Shown here in pieces: positions 1 through 7,356 of a stretch of 64,000 nt of DNA. The DNA is from an uncultured Clostridia bacterium (GTDB lineage Bacteria; Bacillota; Clostridia; Christensenellales; Aristaeellaceae). Every line of letters starts with the position of its first letter. The stretch's first letter is position 1. The position numbers and the translations under genes were made by a program. The stretch spans positions 14,935 through 78,934 of the forward strand of contig CANOHT010000010.1 of the NCBI GenBank assembly GCA_947565865.1. Direction: 5' to 3'. The notes under the pieces are model-generated. The model was given only the letters and a program-made list of their open reading frames with translations, was not told the DNA's origin and searched no databases.

Positions 1-335
1 GCCAGTCCCGCTTCCGATGTTTCCGCCTTCAGGATCTGCAGATCAAGCTTTTCCAGCTTGGCAGCGTCGGCATCCGCCCCGGCGGCATACTGTTCTCGTA
101 CCTGCCGCAGCGCTTGTGTCTTTTGCTGCTGCTCCTCCAATTGCCGCGCCAGCAGCTGGGACTTCTGGCTCAGGTAGTCCGTGTCGCTGGAGCCGCGTCC
201 GTAGGTGGCCTCCAGCTTTTTCATTTCTTCGCTGTTGCGCCGCATGGCCGAAGACGCCGCATCCAGTGTTCGCTGGAATTCCTCGCCGCCTTCCACGCGC
301 AGCGACAGTCCCGCTGATCTCAGCTGCCCCGCCAT
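1..335 (-). CDS. Phage tail tape measure protein, N-terminal part (partial)
   Basis: The frame is open from an ATG at 335 to the left edge of the window, giving about 111 residues of a longer protein. A good ribosome site (GGGAGGTAGG) lies just upstream. The visible part is hydrophilic, rich in Glu, Gln, Lys and Ala, and looks like a long coiled coil (for example LLARQLEEQQQKTQALRQV). Tape measure proteins set tail length in siphoviruses and begin with such coiled coils. The position just after the tail assembly chaperone is where this gene normally lies. The call rests on position and coiled-coil character, since the conserved central part is outside the window. Confidence 0.75.
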   Translation of the reverse strand, partial: MAGQLRSAGLSLRVEGGEEFQRTLDAASSAMRRNSEEMKKLEATYGRGSSDTDYLSQKSQLLARQLEEQQQKTQALRQVREQYAAGADADAAKLEKLDLQILKAETSEAGL

Positions 336-738
336 CGCTCCTACCTCCCTATTTCGCCCGCCCCACGGCTAACGCCGCGTCGCGGGTACAGCCCTGCGGG
401 ATCGCCTTGCGGCGCTGTCCTCGGGCTTAGTCGGCCTGTCGGCCTCCCTCGCTGATTGGTTATGCCCCATCCTGTAGAAGCCCTCAGGGAGCCGCAGGCC
501 AGCGGGCCGTTAGGCCATCGCTGGCCCAGTTTATCCTCAGCCGAAGGGCCCCCAGGGAGCGACGAGGGGCCGCGGCCCCTCGTCTTTTCATCGTATCCGC
601 CGGGTTTCCCGGCGGGGCGGGTCGTTTTCCGCCAGGAAAACATACCTTACACCCGTGTGCGGCCGTGAGGCGGCCCGCTGCCGCCGAACAGCACGCGGGT
701 GCCAAGCCTCGCCGAAAGCCTGCTTTCGGCGACACCAT
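336..738. repeat. Non-coding spacer with hairpin repeat R1 and a perfect palindrome
   Basis: No gene is supported here. Positions 355-450 carry a copy of a modular hairpin repeat also found at 1317-1660, 3625-3780 and 5305-5392: a CCCGCCCC...TCGCGGG stem-loop, then a second stem-loop and a TTAGTCGG-type tail. Positions 561-584 form a perfect 24-bp palindrome followed by TTTT on the plus strand. Positions 712-733 form another perfect hairpin (CGCCGAAAGC/GCTTTCGGCG). The palindrome could work as a terminator or an mRNA processing/stability hairpin inside the late operon, but this is inference. Confidence 0.6.
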
Positions 739-906
739 TTACCACCCGATTTCATCCGCGTACTCCACCCGCCGCACAGGCTGTTCCGCCGCCTTCGAGT
801 TGCGCCATGCCACCGCTTCCGTCAGCAGCGCGTGATAGACGGCGGGCGTTATGCGCCAGAATTCCGCGATGCTCAGGCCCAGCACCTCCCGGGCCAGGAA
901 CATCAT
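739..906 (-). CDS. Tail assembly chaperone, C-terminal frameshift extension (GT part)
   Basis: This frame, -1 relative to the chaperone gene upstream, runs from inside that gene to a TAA at 739-741. If ribosomes slip on the A9 run at 941-949, the fusion is 184 residues and ends in EYADEIGW. It could also be translated separately from the ATG at 906, which overlaps the upstream TGA, giving about 55 residues. Lambda-like phages make a longer tail chaperone by such a -1 slip just before the tape measure gene, and the position here is exactly that. The frameshift is inferred from sequence only. Confidence 0.7.
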   Translation of the reverse strand: MMFLAREVLGLSIAEFWRITPAVYHALLTEAVAWRNSKAAEQPVRRVEYADEIGW

Positions 907-1292
907 GCGCGGCCACGAGGCGGACTCACCGGAGGCACCGTTTTTTTTTCACTCCGAGGCAGCTTTTGCAGCATTTCCCGCTGAGCGGCCCTGGCCAGGC
1001 GGGAAAACTGCAGCATGTGCAGCGACTGCAGCTGTGCCTCCGTGACGGCCTGTCCGGCCTCTTCCATCAGCAGCCGCACGATAACAGCCTGCCGCTCCAC
1101 GCTCATGGCCGGAGCGGTCGCTTTGCCGTCGGGGGCGATCTGCAGCATCTCCAGCACCAGGTCGCCGTAAGGCCTGCCCAAAGCCTGCTCCATCCGGGCC
1201 GCGGCCCGCAGCGTAAAGAGCAGCCGCACCTTGGCCCCGGCCACTTCAACCTCGCTGGGTTCCCATTGCTCCCAAAATGTCACCGCGTTCAT
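903..1292 (-). CDS. Phage tail assembly chaperone (G-type)
   Basis: A 129-residue protein starting at MNAVTFWEQW; an upstream in-frame ATG is disfavoured because GGAGA lies properly spaced before 1292. It sits between the major tail protein and the tape measure gene, the conserved place of the tail assembly chaperone that coats the tape measure during tail building. The body is mostly helical and charged, similar in size to the family. Near its 3' end is a run of nine A residues (minus strand) that could shift ribosomes into the -1 frame and extend the product to 184 residues. Family assignment is by position and architecture. Confidence 0.7.
   Translation of the reverse strand: MNAVTFWEQWEPSEVEVAGAKVRLLFTLRAAARMEQALGRPYGDLVLEMLQIAPDGKATAPAMSVERQAVIVRLLMEEAGQAVTEAQLQSLHMLQFSRLARAAQREMLQKLPRSEKKTVPPVSPPRGRA
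941..949 (-). other. Candidate -1 ribosomal frameshift site (A9)
   Basis: Nine consecutive A residues on the minus strand form a slippery A-AAA-AAA heptamer in the correct register. Zero-frame translation stops about 12 codons later at 903, while the -1 frame stays open to 739. Tail chaperone genes of many siphoviruses carry such a site near the 3' end. Confidence 0.7.
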
Positions 1293-1657
1293 GTTCTTCT
1301 CTCCTTGTTGCTCCTCAGTCGGCTTCCCTTGATGTCGCCTATCCCGGTCGAAACCCGCCCCGGACAAAAGTCCGTCGCGGGTTTCGACCTGCGGGATCGC
1401 CCTTCCGGCGCTGTCCTCGATCTCAGTCGGAGCTTAAGCCCCTCTCTCCAAAGCTTTCGCCTGTGCTGGGTTTCGGGACGCAATGCAAGCATTGCATCCC
1501 CTCAGTCGACCTGTCGGCTTCCCTTGATGTCACATCACACAAAAGCCCGCCAGCGGAAGCACGGAAACAACTCCGGCCCTATCTGGCGGGCGTTCGCCCC
1601 CCGAAGGGAGGCCGACAGCCTGACTAAGCCCGAGGACAGCGCCGCAAGGCATCCCGA
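1293..1657. repeat. Non-coding spacer with hairpin repeats R2 and R3
   Basis: This spacer has no supported gene. Positions 1349-1386 form a long stem-loop (CGAAACCCG...CGGGTTTCG with an inner GGAC-AAAA-GTCC). Positions 1480-1495 form GCAATGC-AA-GCATTGC. The string CGGCTTCCCTTGATGTC occurs twice, near 1320 and 1516. Positions 1608-1655 are an inverted, slightly diverged copy of the R1 tail at 393-447. The elements are modular: the same stem-loops recur in different combinations and orientations between prophage structural genes. Confidence 0.65.
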
Positions 1658-2278
1658 TCAGGCGCCGGCGGCGGCCTCCTCGATGCCCTCAATGTCGTCG
1701 ATGGTCGCCAGGTGCTTGGCAAAAAACTCGTCGGGCGTCAGGGGCACTTTGCCGCTGGGCACCTTGTTGGTATAGTAACGGATCCGCCACAGCCCCTCGT
1801 CCGTGGGCAGCAGCATCACCTCATAGTCCACCGCGGGGTCGGTGGGGTTGTTGTTGCTGGTCTGGTGCTGGCGGTCGCGTTGCACCAGCTTGCAGCGGGG
1901 GTGGTAGTAGTAGGCCATGCTGCCGTCGCTCAGCTTTGCGGTGTAGCCGCAGCCAAACTCGGGCTTGATGGGCGTTACCACATCGTAGGAGGTGGCGTTC
2001 CTGGCCTTGGCGCCCAGGGCAAAGTTCAGGAAGTCCGTGGGCAGCGTCACGGCGTTCAGGCTCAGGCGGCTTTCACTGATGAGCGCCACGGCATCATAGA
2101 CGATGCCGGAGGAATAGATCTCGTTGTTCTTTTCGTTCGGCTGCACGGTGATGGTCTTGATAACGGGCAGCTGGATGTCCGTACCCGCCTCCGAGCCTTC
2201 ACCGGGCATGTACACAAAAAAGTTGCCGACGGTCAGCTCATAGGCCGGTTTCTGGGTAGCAATGGTCGTGGTAGGCAT
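1658..2278 (-). CDS. Phage major tail protein (tube protein)
   Basis: A 206-residue protein with a strong GAAAGGAG ribosome site. Its length, beta-rich sequence and place between the head-tail connector block and the tail chaperone match the phi13-type major tail proteins that polymerise into the tail tube. The N-terminal part (VGNFFVYMPGEG) and the acidic C-terminus are visible, and no membrane segment is present. The assignment is from family resemblance and gene order; no catalytic motif is expected in this family. Confidence 0.82.
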   Translation of the reverse strand: MPTTTIATQKPAYELTVGNFFVYMPGEGSEAGTDIQLPVIKTITVQPNEKNNEIYSSGIVYDAVALISESRLSLNAVTLPTDFLNFALGAKARNATSYDVVTPIKPEFGCGYTAKLSDGSMAYYYHPRCKLVQRDRQHQTSNNNPTDPAVDYEVMLLPTDEGLWRIRYYTNKVPSGKVPLTPDEFFAKHLATIDDIEGIEEAAAGA

Positions 2279-2305
2279 ATCATGCTCCTTTCTGCGTCCC
2301 CGGCG

Positions 2306-2860
2306 TCACAGGCCGGCGGATGCCAACAGGTTGTTGAGTGCGCGTTCCATGGCGTCCACGGCGGCGTCCATACTGGTCTCAAACGCGGGTTCGATGTGGC
2401 GGAGTTGGCGGCTTTCGGAGTATTCGAGAATGCCGCCGTAGTCGGCGACGGTATCCACCTTCCGGCCGCGCCCCCGTCCGTCCGTGTACGCGAAGTGAGT
2501 GCGGCGGTTTTTGCGCACGCGGCGCTTGCTGCCCTGGTAACGGGTGACGCCCTTATCATCCACATAGGTTGCGGTGTTCCGCTTTTTGGAGCTGCTGCGC
2601 GTGACTTTCCTCTCCTCCCAGGCGACGTAAGCGCCGGCGCTCATCACGCCCGCGTAGCTGCGCGAGGTGATGGAGGACTGCAGCGCGCCGGTAGCGTGTT
2701 TAGCCTTGGCGGCTACCTCTCGGGCTGCCGCCGCGCGAAGAATTTCGATGCCCGCTTCCGGCACGCTTTTCAGCCGCTCGGGAGACAGGGCCTTTTGCAC
2801 ATCCTTGGCGAAATCAACATTCAGGCGACCACCGTCCCGCTGCTTAGCCGTCATCCGCAT
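2306..2860 (-). CDS. HK97 gp10-like head-tail connector / tail completion protein
   Basis: About 184 residues from an ATG at 2860 (an alternative ATG is at 2854), overlapping the end of the preceding gene. GGAGGAGG lies about nine bases before 2860, which supports that start over the much longer upstream frame. The protein is very basic in the middle (many Arg/Lys, as in KRRVRKNRRTHFAY) and ends in the pattern HIEPAFETSMDAA, similar to the C-terminal helix of HK97 gp10 proteins. These proteins complete the head-tail interface. Its position before the major tail gene agrees. Confidence 0.75.
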   Translation of the reverse strand: MRMTAKQRDGGRLNVDFAKDVQKALSPERLKSVPEAGIEILRAAAAREVAAKAKHATGALQSSITSRSYAGVMSAGAYVAWEERKVTRSSSKKRNTATYVDDKGVTRYQGSKRRVRKNRRTHFAYTDGRGRGRKVDTVADYGGILEYSESRQLRHIEPAFETSMDAAVDAMERALNNLLASAGL

Positions 2861-3266
2861 CCGCAGCGTCCTCCTCCGCGGTCTCACCCTTAACCTGCCA
2901 CAGGTCGTCAACGACGATCGCCTGCAGGCCGATTTCTCGGCCCTGGGCGACGTCCCAGCCCTGAGCGCCGGAATAGCCGTCCACCAGGATCGACGCGCCG
3001 CTCTCCCGGTAGCCGTCCAGGGCGGTAAAAACCTGATCCCGCAGCGCAATCCAGTCCACGCTGTCCGAGAGGATCCACAGCGTTACCTGCAGGCCGCTGC
3101 GGCGCTGAAAGCGCTCACCGCTGGCCCATAACTCGCGCGTCCCCTCGTGCGTCCAGGTGATGTAGGCGTCGCCCTCCACGTCCCCGCGCATGGGATCTTC
3201 GCAGGCGGGGAGCGTGATCCCTCCGGCCAGGAGTGCCCGGGCCATCAGGGCGTTAATGTCGGTCAA
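2844..3266 (-). CDS. Phage tail terminator-like protein (DUF3168-type position)
   Basis: A 140-residue protein using a TTG start that overlaps the TGA of the preceding gene, suggesting translational coupling. It lies in the head-tail connector block. Size and a mixed alpha/beta pattern (GLQVTLWILSDSVDWIALRD) fit the small tail terminator proteins that cap the tail tube. The C-terminus is strongly acidic (ETAEEDAADADDG). No diagnostic motif was recognised, so the role is inferred mainly from gene order. Confidence 0.6.
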   Translation of the reverse strand: MTDINALMARALLAGGITLPACEDPMRGDVEGDAYITWTHEGTRELWASGERFQRRSGLQVTLWILSDSVDWIALRDQVFTALDGYRESGASILVDGYSGAQGWDVAQGREIGLQAIVVDDLWQVKGETAEEDAADADDG

Positions 3267-3603
3267 TGGTAGCCCCCTCCATCTCTACCGCCAGGCACCT
3301 GAGCTTGACAAAGCCCGGCAGCGGCGTATCGGTCGCCACGTCGCGGATGTCATAGGTCGTGCCCAGGTAGCTCAGGCGCATCCCGCTGACAATGCGGCGG
3401 GTACGCAGCGCCCGCATCACCACAAAGATCACGCTCTCGTGATACCGCGCGTCCCCGGAGGAAAACGCCTTGTCCGTTTGCCCCCGTACCTCGGCGGCGT
3501 AAGCGCCGACATAGGGCCACGACGCACGGCTTTCGCCGCCGCTGGTCGTGGGGGCGCGGTCGTACAGCGCCACGACGCTGCGCATGTTGCCGATCTGTCG
3601 CAT
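3253..3603 (-). CDS. Phage head-tail joining (adaptor/stopper) protein
   Basis: A 116-residue protein starting with ATG at 3603, with GGAGGCGG upstream. It resembles the SPP1 gp16/HK97 gp7-type head closure family: a small beta-barrel protein with a pattern like RIVSGMRLSYLGTTYDIRDV, where the Y-x-I-x-x-V strand near the C-terminus is typical. The neighbours are the gp6-like connector and the tail terminator candidate, the usual order in HK97-like genomes. It probably seals the packaged head and joins it to the tail. Confidence 0.78.
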   Translation of the reverse strand: MRQIGNMRSVVALYDRAPTTSGGESRASWPYVGAYAAEVRGQTDKAFSSGDARYHESVIFVVMRALRTRRIVSGMRLSYLGTTYDIRDVATDTPLPGFVKLRCLAVEMEGATIDRH

Positions 3604-3782
3604 CTGTGCCGCCTCCTATCTCAAGCTGCCACCCGCCCCACGGCCATAGCCGTGTCGCGGGTGCACTTCAGCCAATGCGAGCATTGGTCTTGTTAGTTAC
3701 CCCACACAGGCTTTCGCCCGCGCGGGGCTTCGGGGGGCGCAATGCAAGCATTGCATCCCCTCAGTCGGCTTTCGGCCCCCTC
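3604..3782. repeat. Spacer with hairpin repeat R4
   Basis: Non-coding. Positions 3630-3663 form CACCCGC...GCGGGTG with an inner ACGGC-CATA-GCCGT stem. Positions 3672-3687 form CCAATGC-GA-GCATTGG. Positions 3737-3752 form GCAATGC-AA-GCATTGC, followed by CATCCCCTCAGTCGG as at 1496-1510. The same hairpin block lies inverted at 5334-5389. It interrupts the otherwise tightly packed head-tail connector genes. Confidence 0.65.
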
Positions 3783-4055
3783 TCAGTTTGCAATTTGATG
3801 GATGATCGACTGGAGCCCCAGCTGTATCGGCCCCTGCACGGCACCCACGCTGACCACCCCCCGGTTATCGTACCAGTGCATGGCCAGCATGTAGCAGGCC
3901 GTGTCGTAGAGGCTGCTGGGGGCCTCAGGTTCAGGCACGCCCGCCCCGGCCAGGTACTCCTTGGCGGCGCTCAGACACATGGCCGCTACCTCGGGCTGAT
4001 AGCTGTCTTCGGCAAAATAGCCGTACTGCTTCATCATTTCAGGTACGCTGGCCAT
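3783..4055 (-). CDS. Phage head-tail connector protein (gp6-like)
   Basis: A 90-residue, mostly helical protein directly after the major capsid gene (11-bp gap). Length, helix pattern (VAAMCLSAAKEYLAGAGV and YDTACYMLAMHWYDN) and position match the gp6-like DNA packaging/connector family, which forms a ring under the portal. The Y-x-x-A-x-x-x-L-A-x-H-W-Y-x-N stretch is characteristic of these connectors. It is likely translated from the same late transcript as the capsid gene. Confidence 0.82.
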   Translation of the reverse strand: MASVPEMMKQYGYFAEDSYQPEVAAMCLSAAKEYLAGAGVPEPEAPSSLYDTACYMLAMHWYDNRGVVSVGAVQGPIQLGLQSIIHQIAN

Positions 4056-4066
4056 GATGGTTCACC

Positions 4067-5257
4067 TCAGCTCTTGCCCGTTTCATTTTCCGTTTCGGTC
4101 TGGGGCGGGGTAGGCAACGTCACCTTCGCCCGGCGGAAGGCCGCGAACATCTTGATCTGGATGTCGTAGAGGCTATTGAGGTAGAACATTCGCAGACCCT
4201 TGTCAGGATCCTTGTCCGTGTCGTACCAGGCAGGGCACGCGAAGTTCAGGTGCAGATAGCGCCAATCGCCGATGACAGGCTGCACGGCCTGCTCGGTGAA
4301 GGCCATGTCCACGCCCAGGATGCTCTTGGGCTGCGCGGCGAAGAGGCTGGCGTCGCCGGCCAGGGAGCGGATCAGCTTCACATAATCGGAGAAGCGCATC
4401 ACGCCGGAGGCGCTGTCGCGGTATTCGTCCTCCAGGGCTGCCCAGGCGGAGGTGATGGCCTCGTACATGTCCGCGCCGCTGACTTCCGTGATGCCGTTTG
4501 CCTGGTAAAGGCTCATATGCTTGAGCGCTGTGGTGGGGGACGTGGCGAAGAGACACTTCATCTCCTTGCGCGTAGCCGCGGCGTCCAGCTCCTGGTTGAT
4601 GGCCGCCTCAATGTTCAGGTTGGTGGTGCGCAGCACGCTCTCCGCTACACGGGCCTTGAGGCGGTATTCATTGGCACCGAAGGACACCAGTTCGCCGCGC
4701 ATCTGCATTTCCTTGGCGCTCAGGCCGTCCGCCGCCAGGAAGTCGTCATCCGGCACGGTGAAGCTCATGCGGGGAATGCGCAGGTTGGGGATGGCCGTCA
4801 CCGTCATCTTGCTCCGCAGGGGATGGACGGGGCGGGGCGCCAGCAGCAGCTCATTGCTCAGGGTGGTGGGCACCAGCACGGAGCCATTGCCCTGGTCGTC
4901 ATTGTTCTCGGGGATCATGCCCAGCTGCTGGTAGGCCATCTGGGGCAGGCTGCGGGTGTCGCCGCCGCTCAGCGCCGTGCGGTAGAACAGACCGGCGGCT
5001 TCCCGTTTGCTCATGGCACCGCCGCTGTCCTTGCGCAGCTTAAAGGCGGCCTCGTCCGCCATGCGGGCCCGCTCGTCCTGCAGCATGTCCAGGCGGCCCT
5101 TGGCGTCATCATAGGCAGCCTTGGCGCGGCGAACGTCCTCCATATTGCTGCTCTTGTCGCTCGCCAGCTTGACGGCGCTGTCACGCAGGCTGGTCACGCT
5201 GCCCTGCAGATCCTGGATCGCTTCGTCAATGGCGGCCATCGTCTTAAAAATTGCCAT
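4067..5257 (-). CDS. Phage major capsid protein, HK97 fold
   Basis: A 396-residue protein beginning MAIFKTMAAI. Residues 1-75 are a predicted coiled coil (DDAKGRLDMLQDERARM), the delta domain that is usually removed by the prohead protease. The remainder has features of the HK97 capsid family, including VLVPTTLSNELL at the start of the mature domain, a middle segment around NEYRLKARVAESVLRTT and a C-terminal segment ending near RRAKVTLPTP. It lies directly downstream of the ClpP-like protease gene, as in HK97-type heads. It forms the icosahedral shell. Confidence 0.9.
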   Translation of the reverse strand: MAIFKTMAAIDEAIQDLQGSVTSLRDSAVKLASDKSSNMEDVRRAKAAYDDAKGRLDMLQDERARMADEAAFKLRKDSGGAMSKREAAGLFYRTALSGGDTRSLPQMAYQQLGMIPENNDDQGNGSVLVPTTLSNELLLAPRPVHPLRSKMTVTAIPNLRIPRMSFTVPDDDFLAADGLSAKEMQMRGELVSFGANEYRLKARVAESVLRTTNLNIEAAINQELDAAATRKEMKCLFATSPTTALKHMSLYQANGITEVSGADMYEAITSAWAALEDEYRDSASGVMRFSDYVKLIRSLAGDASLFAAQPKSILGVDMAFTEQAVQPVIGDWRYLHLNFACPAWYDTDKDPDKGLRMFYLNSLYDIQIKMFAAFRRAKVTLPTPPQTETENETGKS

Positions 5258-5371
5258 GGTTCTTCATCCTTTCTGGGGGTCGGTCGTAAGAGTTATGTTA
5301 CACTAAGGGAGGCCGAAAGACGACTAACTTCAGCCAAATGCTTGCATTGGTGAAGTGTACCCGCGACACGG
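5258..5371. repeat. Spacer with inverted hairpin repeat R5
   Basis: Between the protease and capsid genes lies a further copy of the modular repeat, inverted relative to R4 and running slightly into the protease gene end. CCCGC..CACGGC-TATG-GCCGTG..GCGGG is at about 5360-5389, and CCAAATGC-T-TGCATTGG is near 5334-5350. The tail GGGAGGCCGAAAGACGACTAAC at 5307-5328 is the reverse complement of the tails seen in R1-R3. Confidence 0.65.
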
Positions 5372-6073
5372 CTATGGCCGTGGGGCGGGCGACATCTCCA
5401 GCTGCCGGAGGATCTCCGCCCGCTCCTGGTCATACCGCGCCTTGACGACGGCCCGCAGGCTTTTTTCCGTCGCTGCCATGGATGCCTGCAGGTACCCGCG
5501 CATGGCCGACGCGCCGGTGCCCGTATCATAGATGCTGTCGACAAGACCGTTATCCACAGCATCCTGCGCGCTCCAGTAAGTCTCGCGTTCCATCAGGGCC
5601 GCGACCTCGCTTTCATCCTTGCCCATGGCTTCGGCGTAGGCCGCTGCGGCCGCCTTGCCCAGCGCCTGCAGATACTCCTGTGCCCGGCGCATCTCGTTAT
5701 GGTCGCCGTAAGTGCCGCAGCTGGGGTTGTGGATCATGACGGTGCCAAGGGGACTGATGGCGCGCTTGCCCTTATTGCAAGCACACAGGGGCAGCGTGGC
5801 CGCGCTGTAAGCCCGCAGCACCTCCGCCCGGGTCTCGCCCCGGCGTTTGCGCAGCGCGTCATACATGGCCACGCCCACGGCCACATCGCCGCCGGGGCTG
5901 TCGATCACCACCGTCAGCGGCCGACCGTCACAATCTGCCAGCGCATCCCGGAAAGCCCTGGGCGCACAGACGCCCTGGTCGTCCATCCAGGGATTGTCAG
6001 GCTCCAGCGGGCCGTCGATCAGCAGCCGGGCCTCGCCGTCCTCCATCCGGGCGAAACGATAAAATTTGTCCAT
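5372..6073 (-). CDS. ClpP-like prohead maturation protease
   Basis: A 233-residue serine protease of the ClpP/crotonase fold used by HK97-type phages to trim the capsid scaffold domain. Visible motifs are VIDSPGGDVAVGVAMYDAL (substrate-binding loop), YSAATLP, with the probable nucleophile serine replacing the usual GxAAS, and MIHNPS, with the probable catalytic histidine. The later DAVDNGLVDSI stretch matches the region after the active site in phage ClpP-like proteases. It lies between the portal and capsid genes, the expected order. Its 3' end runs into hairpin repeat R5. Confidence 0.88.
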   Translation of the reverse strand: MDKFYRFARMEDGEARLLIDGPLEPDNPWMDDQGVCAPRAFRDALADCDGRPLTVVIDSPGGDVAVGVAMYDALRKRRGETRAEVLRAYSAATLPLCACNKGKRAISPLGTVMIHNPSCGTYGDHNEMRRAQEYLQALGKAAAAAYAEAMGKDESEVAALMERETYWSAQDAVDNGLVDSIYDTGTGASAMRGYLQASMAATEKSLRAVVKARYDQERAEILRQLEMSPAPRP

Positions 6074-6078
6074 ACCTT

Positions 6079-7287
6079 TTAACTCCCTTCGGTGGGCGCG
6101 TTGGGTCTTTGCATGGCCGCGTCCGGCTGCCGCAGTAGCTGATCCAGCGGTACCAGGTCGCGCGATACCAGCGCCCGATTGCCGCCAGGGACAGGCCCGC
6201 GCCCCTGCTCCTGCCGGATCTCGTCAATCGTGCGGATGCCGTTGCGGGCATACAGCTGGGACATGTTGGCACGGGTCAAACCGTCTGCCACCATCAGATC
6301 GTCGATGTCAAACCGGAAGCGGTAGCCGCGCTGAATCTCCTGATAGGTCAGCAGCTTGCAGTTCAGCTCCGACTCATACATCCGCACAATGGGGACGATG
6401 GTACGCTCCAGGTACTCCAGCTGCTGCTGTTCCTGGCTGCTGTAGCTGCTGCTGGAGTAGTCGCCCAGCAGCACCGGCGGCAGGTTATAGACCCTGGCCA
6501 CCTTGTTGGCGGTGATCCTGTCCACATCCAGCACATGGGGATCCACGGCGGAGCGGTTGATGGTGGTGGCCTTCATGCCGCCGGTCAGTGCCAGTACACC
6601 GTCGCCGCTCTTGTGGTACACATCCAGGAAGTCGGCGACGAGTGCGTTGCGCTTCTCAACCTTCAAATCCGCGGGAATTTCCAGCAACACCGCGCCCTTG
6701 ACGCCGCGAACCTGGTCGAGGCTGAAGCGCTTGATACGCTCGTCATACTGCAGGGTTGCTCTGAGCACATCCACAGGGCTGACGCCGCTGTGCCCGGAGG
6801 CGGAGACGTGCCGGCAATGGAGCATCTGGCGGCTGGAGATGTACATCCGGGGGCCGTTTTCCGGCGTTAGGATGTACCAGAGGTCGCCGCTGTCCTGATT
6901 GACGGCCAGCTCTACCCGCTGAGGATCCAGCACATCCAGGGCTTCCACGCTGCCGTCCAGCCCCGGCACCTTGAGCGCGTAGCAGTTGCCGGAGGTATCC
7001 CGGCAGGTCTCCATGGCCTGCCAGAAGCTGTAGGGTGTCATCCGCGGCGACGGGCTGTAAGCAATCAGCCGATGCAGCGGGTGCGCCGTGTCCTCGTCCC
7101 AGCCGCGGTAGAGGCGCAGCCTCATGCTGGCGATGGTGTTGCTCAGCATGGTCACTGCGCCGAAGACCGCCTCCGACCCGGTGAGGGAATAGTCGCCGCT
7201 GGGCTGCCAGAGACCTTGATTGACCAGGGAACGCACCTGCGCCTCAGGCTTGTCCCTGGAGCGGAAACGGTTAAAGGGCCAGATCAT
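6079..7287 (-). CDS. Phage portal protein
   Basis: A 402-residue portal protein of the HK97/lambda-like family, which forms the dodecameric DNA gate at one capsid vertex. Supporting patterns are the N-terminal WPFNRFRSR, the middle block around VYNLPPVLLGDYSSSSYSS and RGYRFRFDIDDLMVADGLTRA near the C-terminus, all typical of the family. It ends five bases before the protease start. Upstream is the large terminase, its packaging partner. Confidence 0.9.
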   Translation of the reverse strand: MIWPFNRFRSRDKPEAQVRSLVNQGLWQPSGDYSLTGSEAVFGAVTMLSNTIASMRLRLYRGWDEDTAHPLHRLIAYSPSPRMTPYSFWQAMETCRDTSGNCYALKVPGLDGSVEALDVLDPQRVELAVNQDSGDLWYILTPENGPRMYISSRQMLHCRHVSASGHSGVSPVDVLRATLQYDERIKRFSLDQVRGVKGAVLLEIPADLKVEKRNALVADFLDVYHKSGDGVLALTGGMKATTINRSAVDPHVLDVDRITANKVARVYNLPPVLLGDYSSSSYSSQEQQQLEYLERTIVPIVRMYESELNCKLLTYQEIQRGYRFRFDIDDLMVADGLTRANMSQLYARNGIRTIDEIRQEQGRGPVPGGNRALVSRDLVPLDQLLRQPDAAMQRPNAPTEGS

Positions 7288-7356
7288 GGGTCATACCTCC
7301 TATGGTGTCGCCTGGCTTGAGGGCATTCGTCCGTGCTGGACGCTGCCTCCTCAGTC

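Noticed and set aside
17..740. Rightward frames at the left edge and in the 341-738 spacer
   Set aside because: They are antisense to the tape measure gene or made of hairpin repeats; no ribosome site and no family features.
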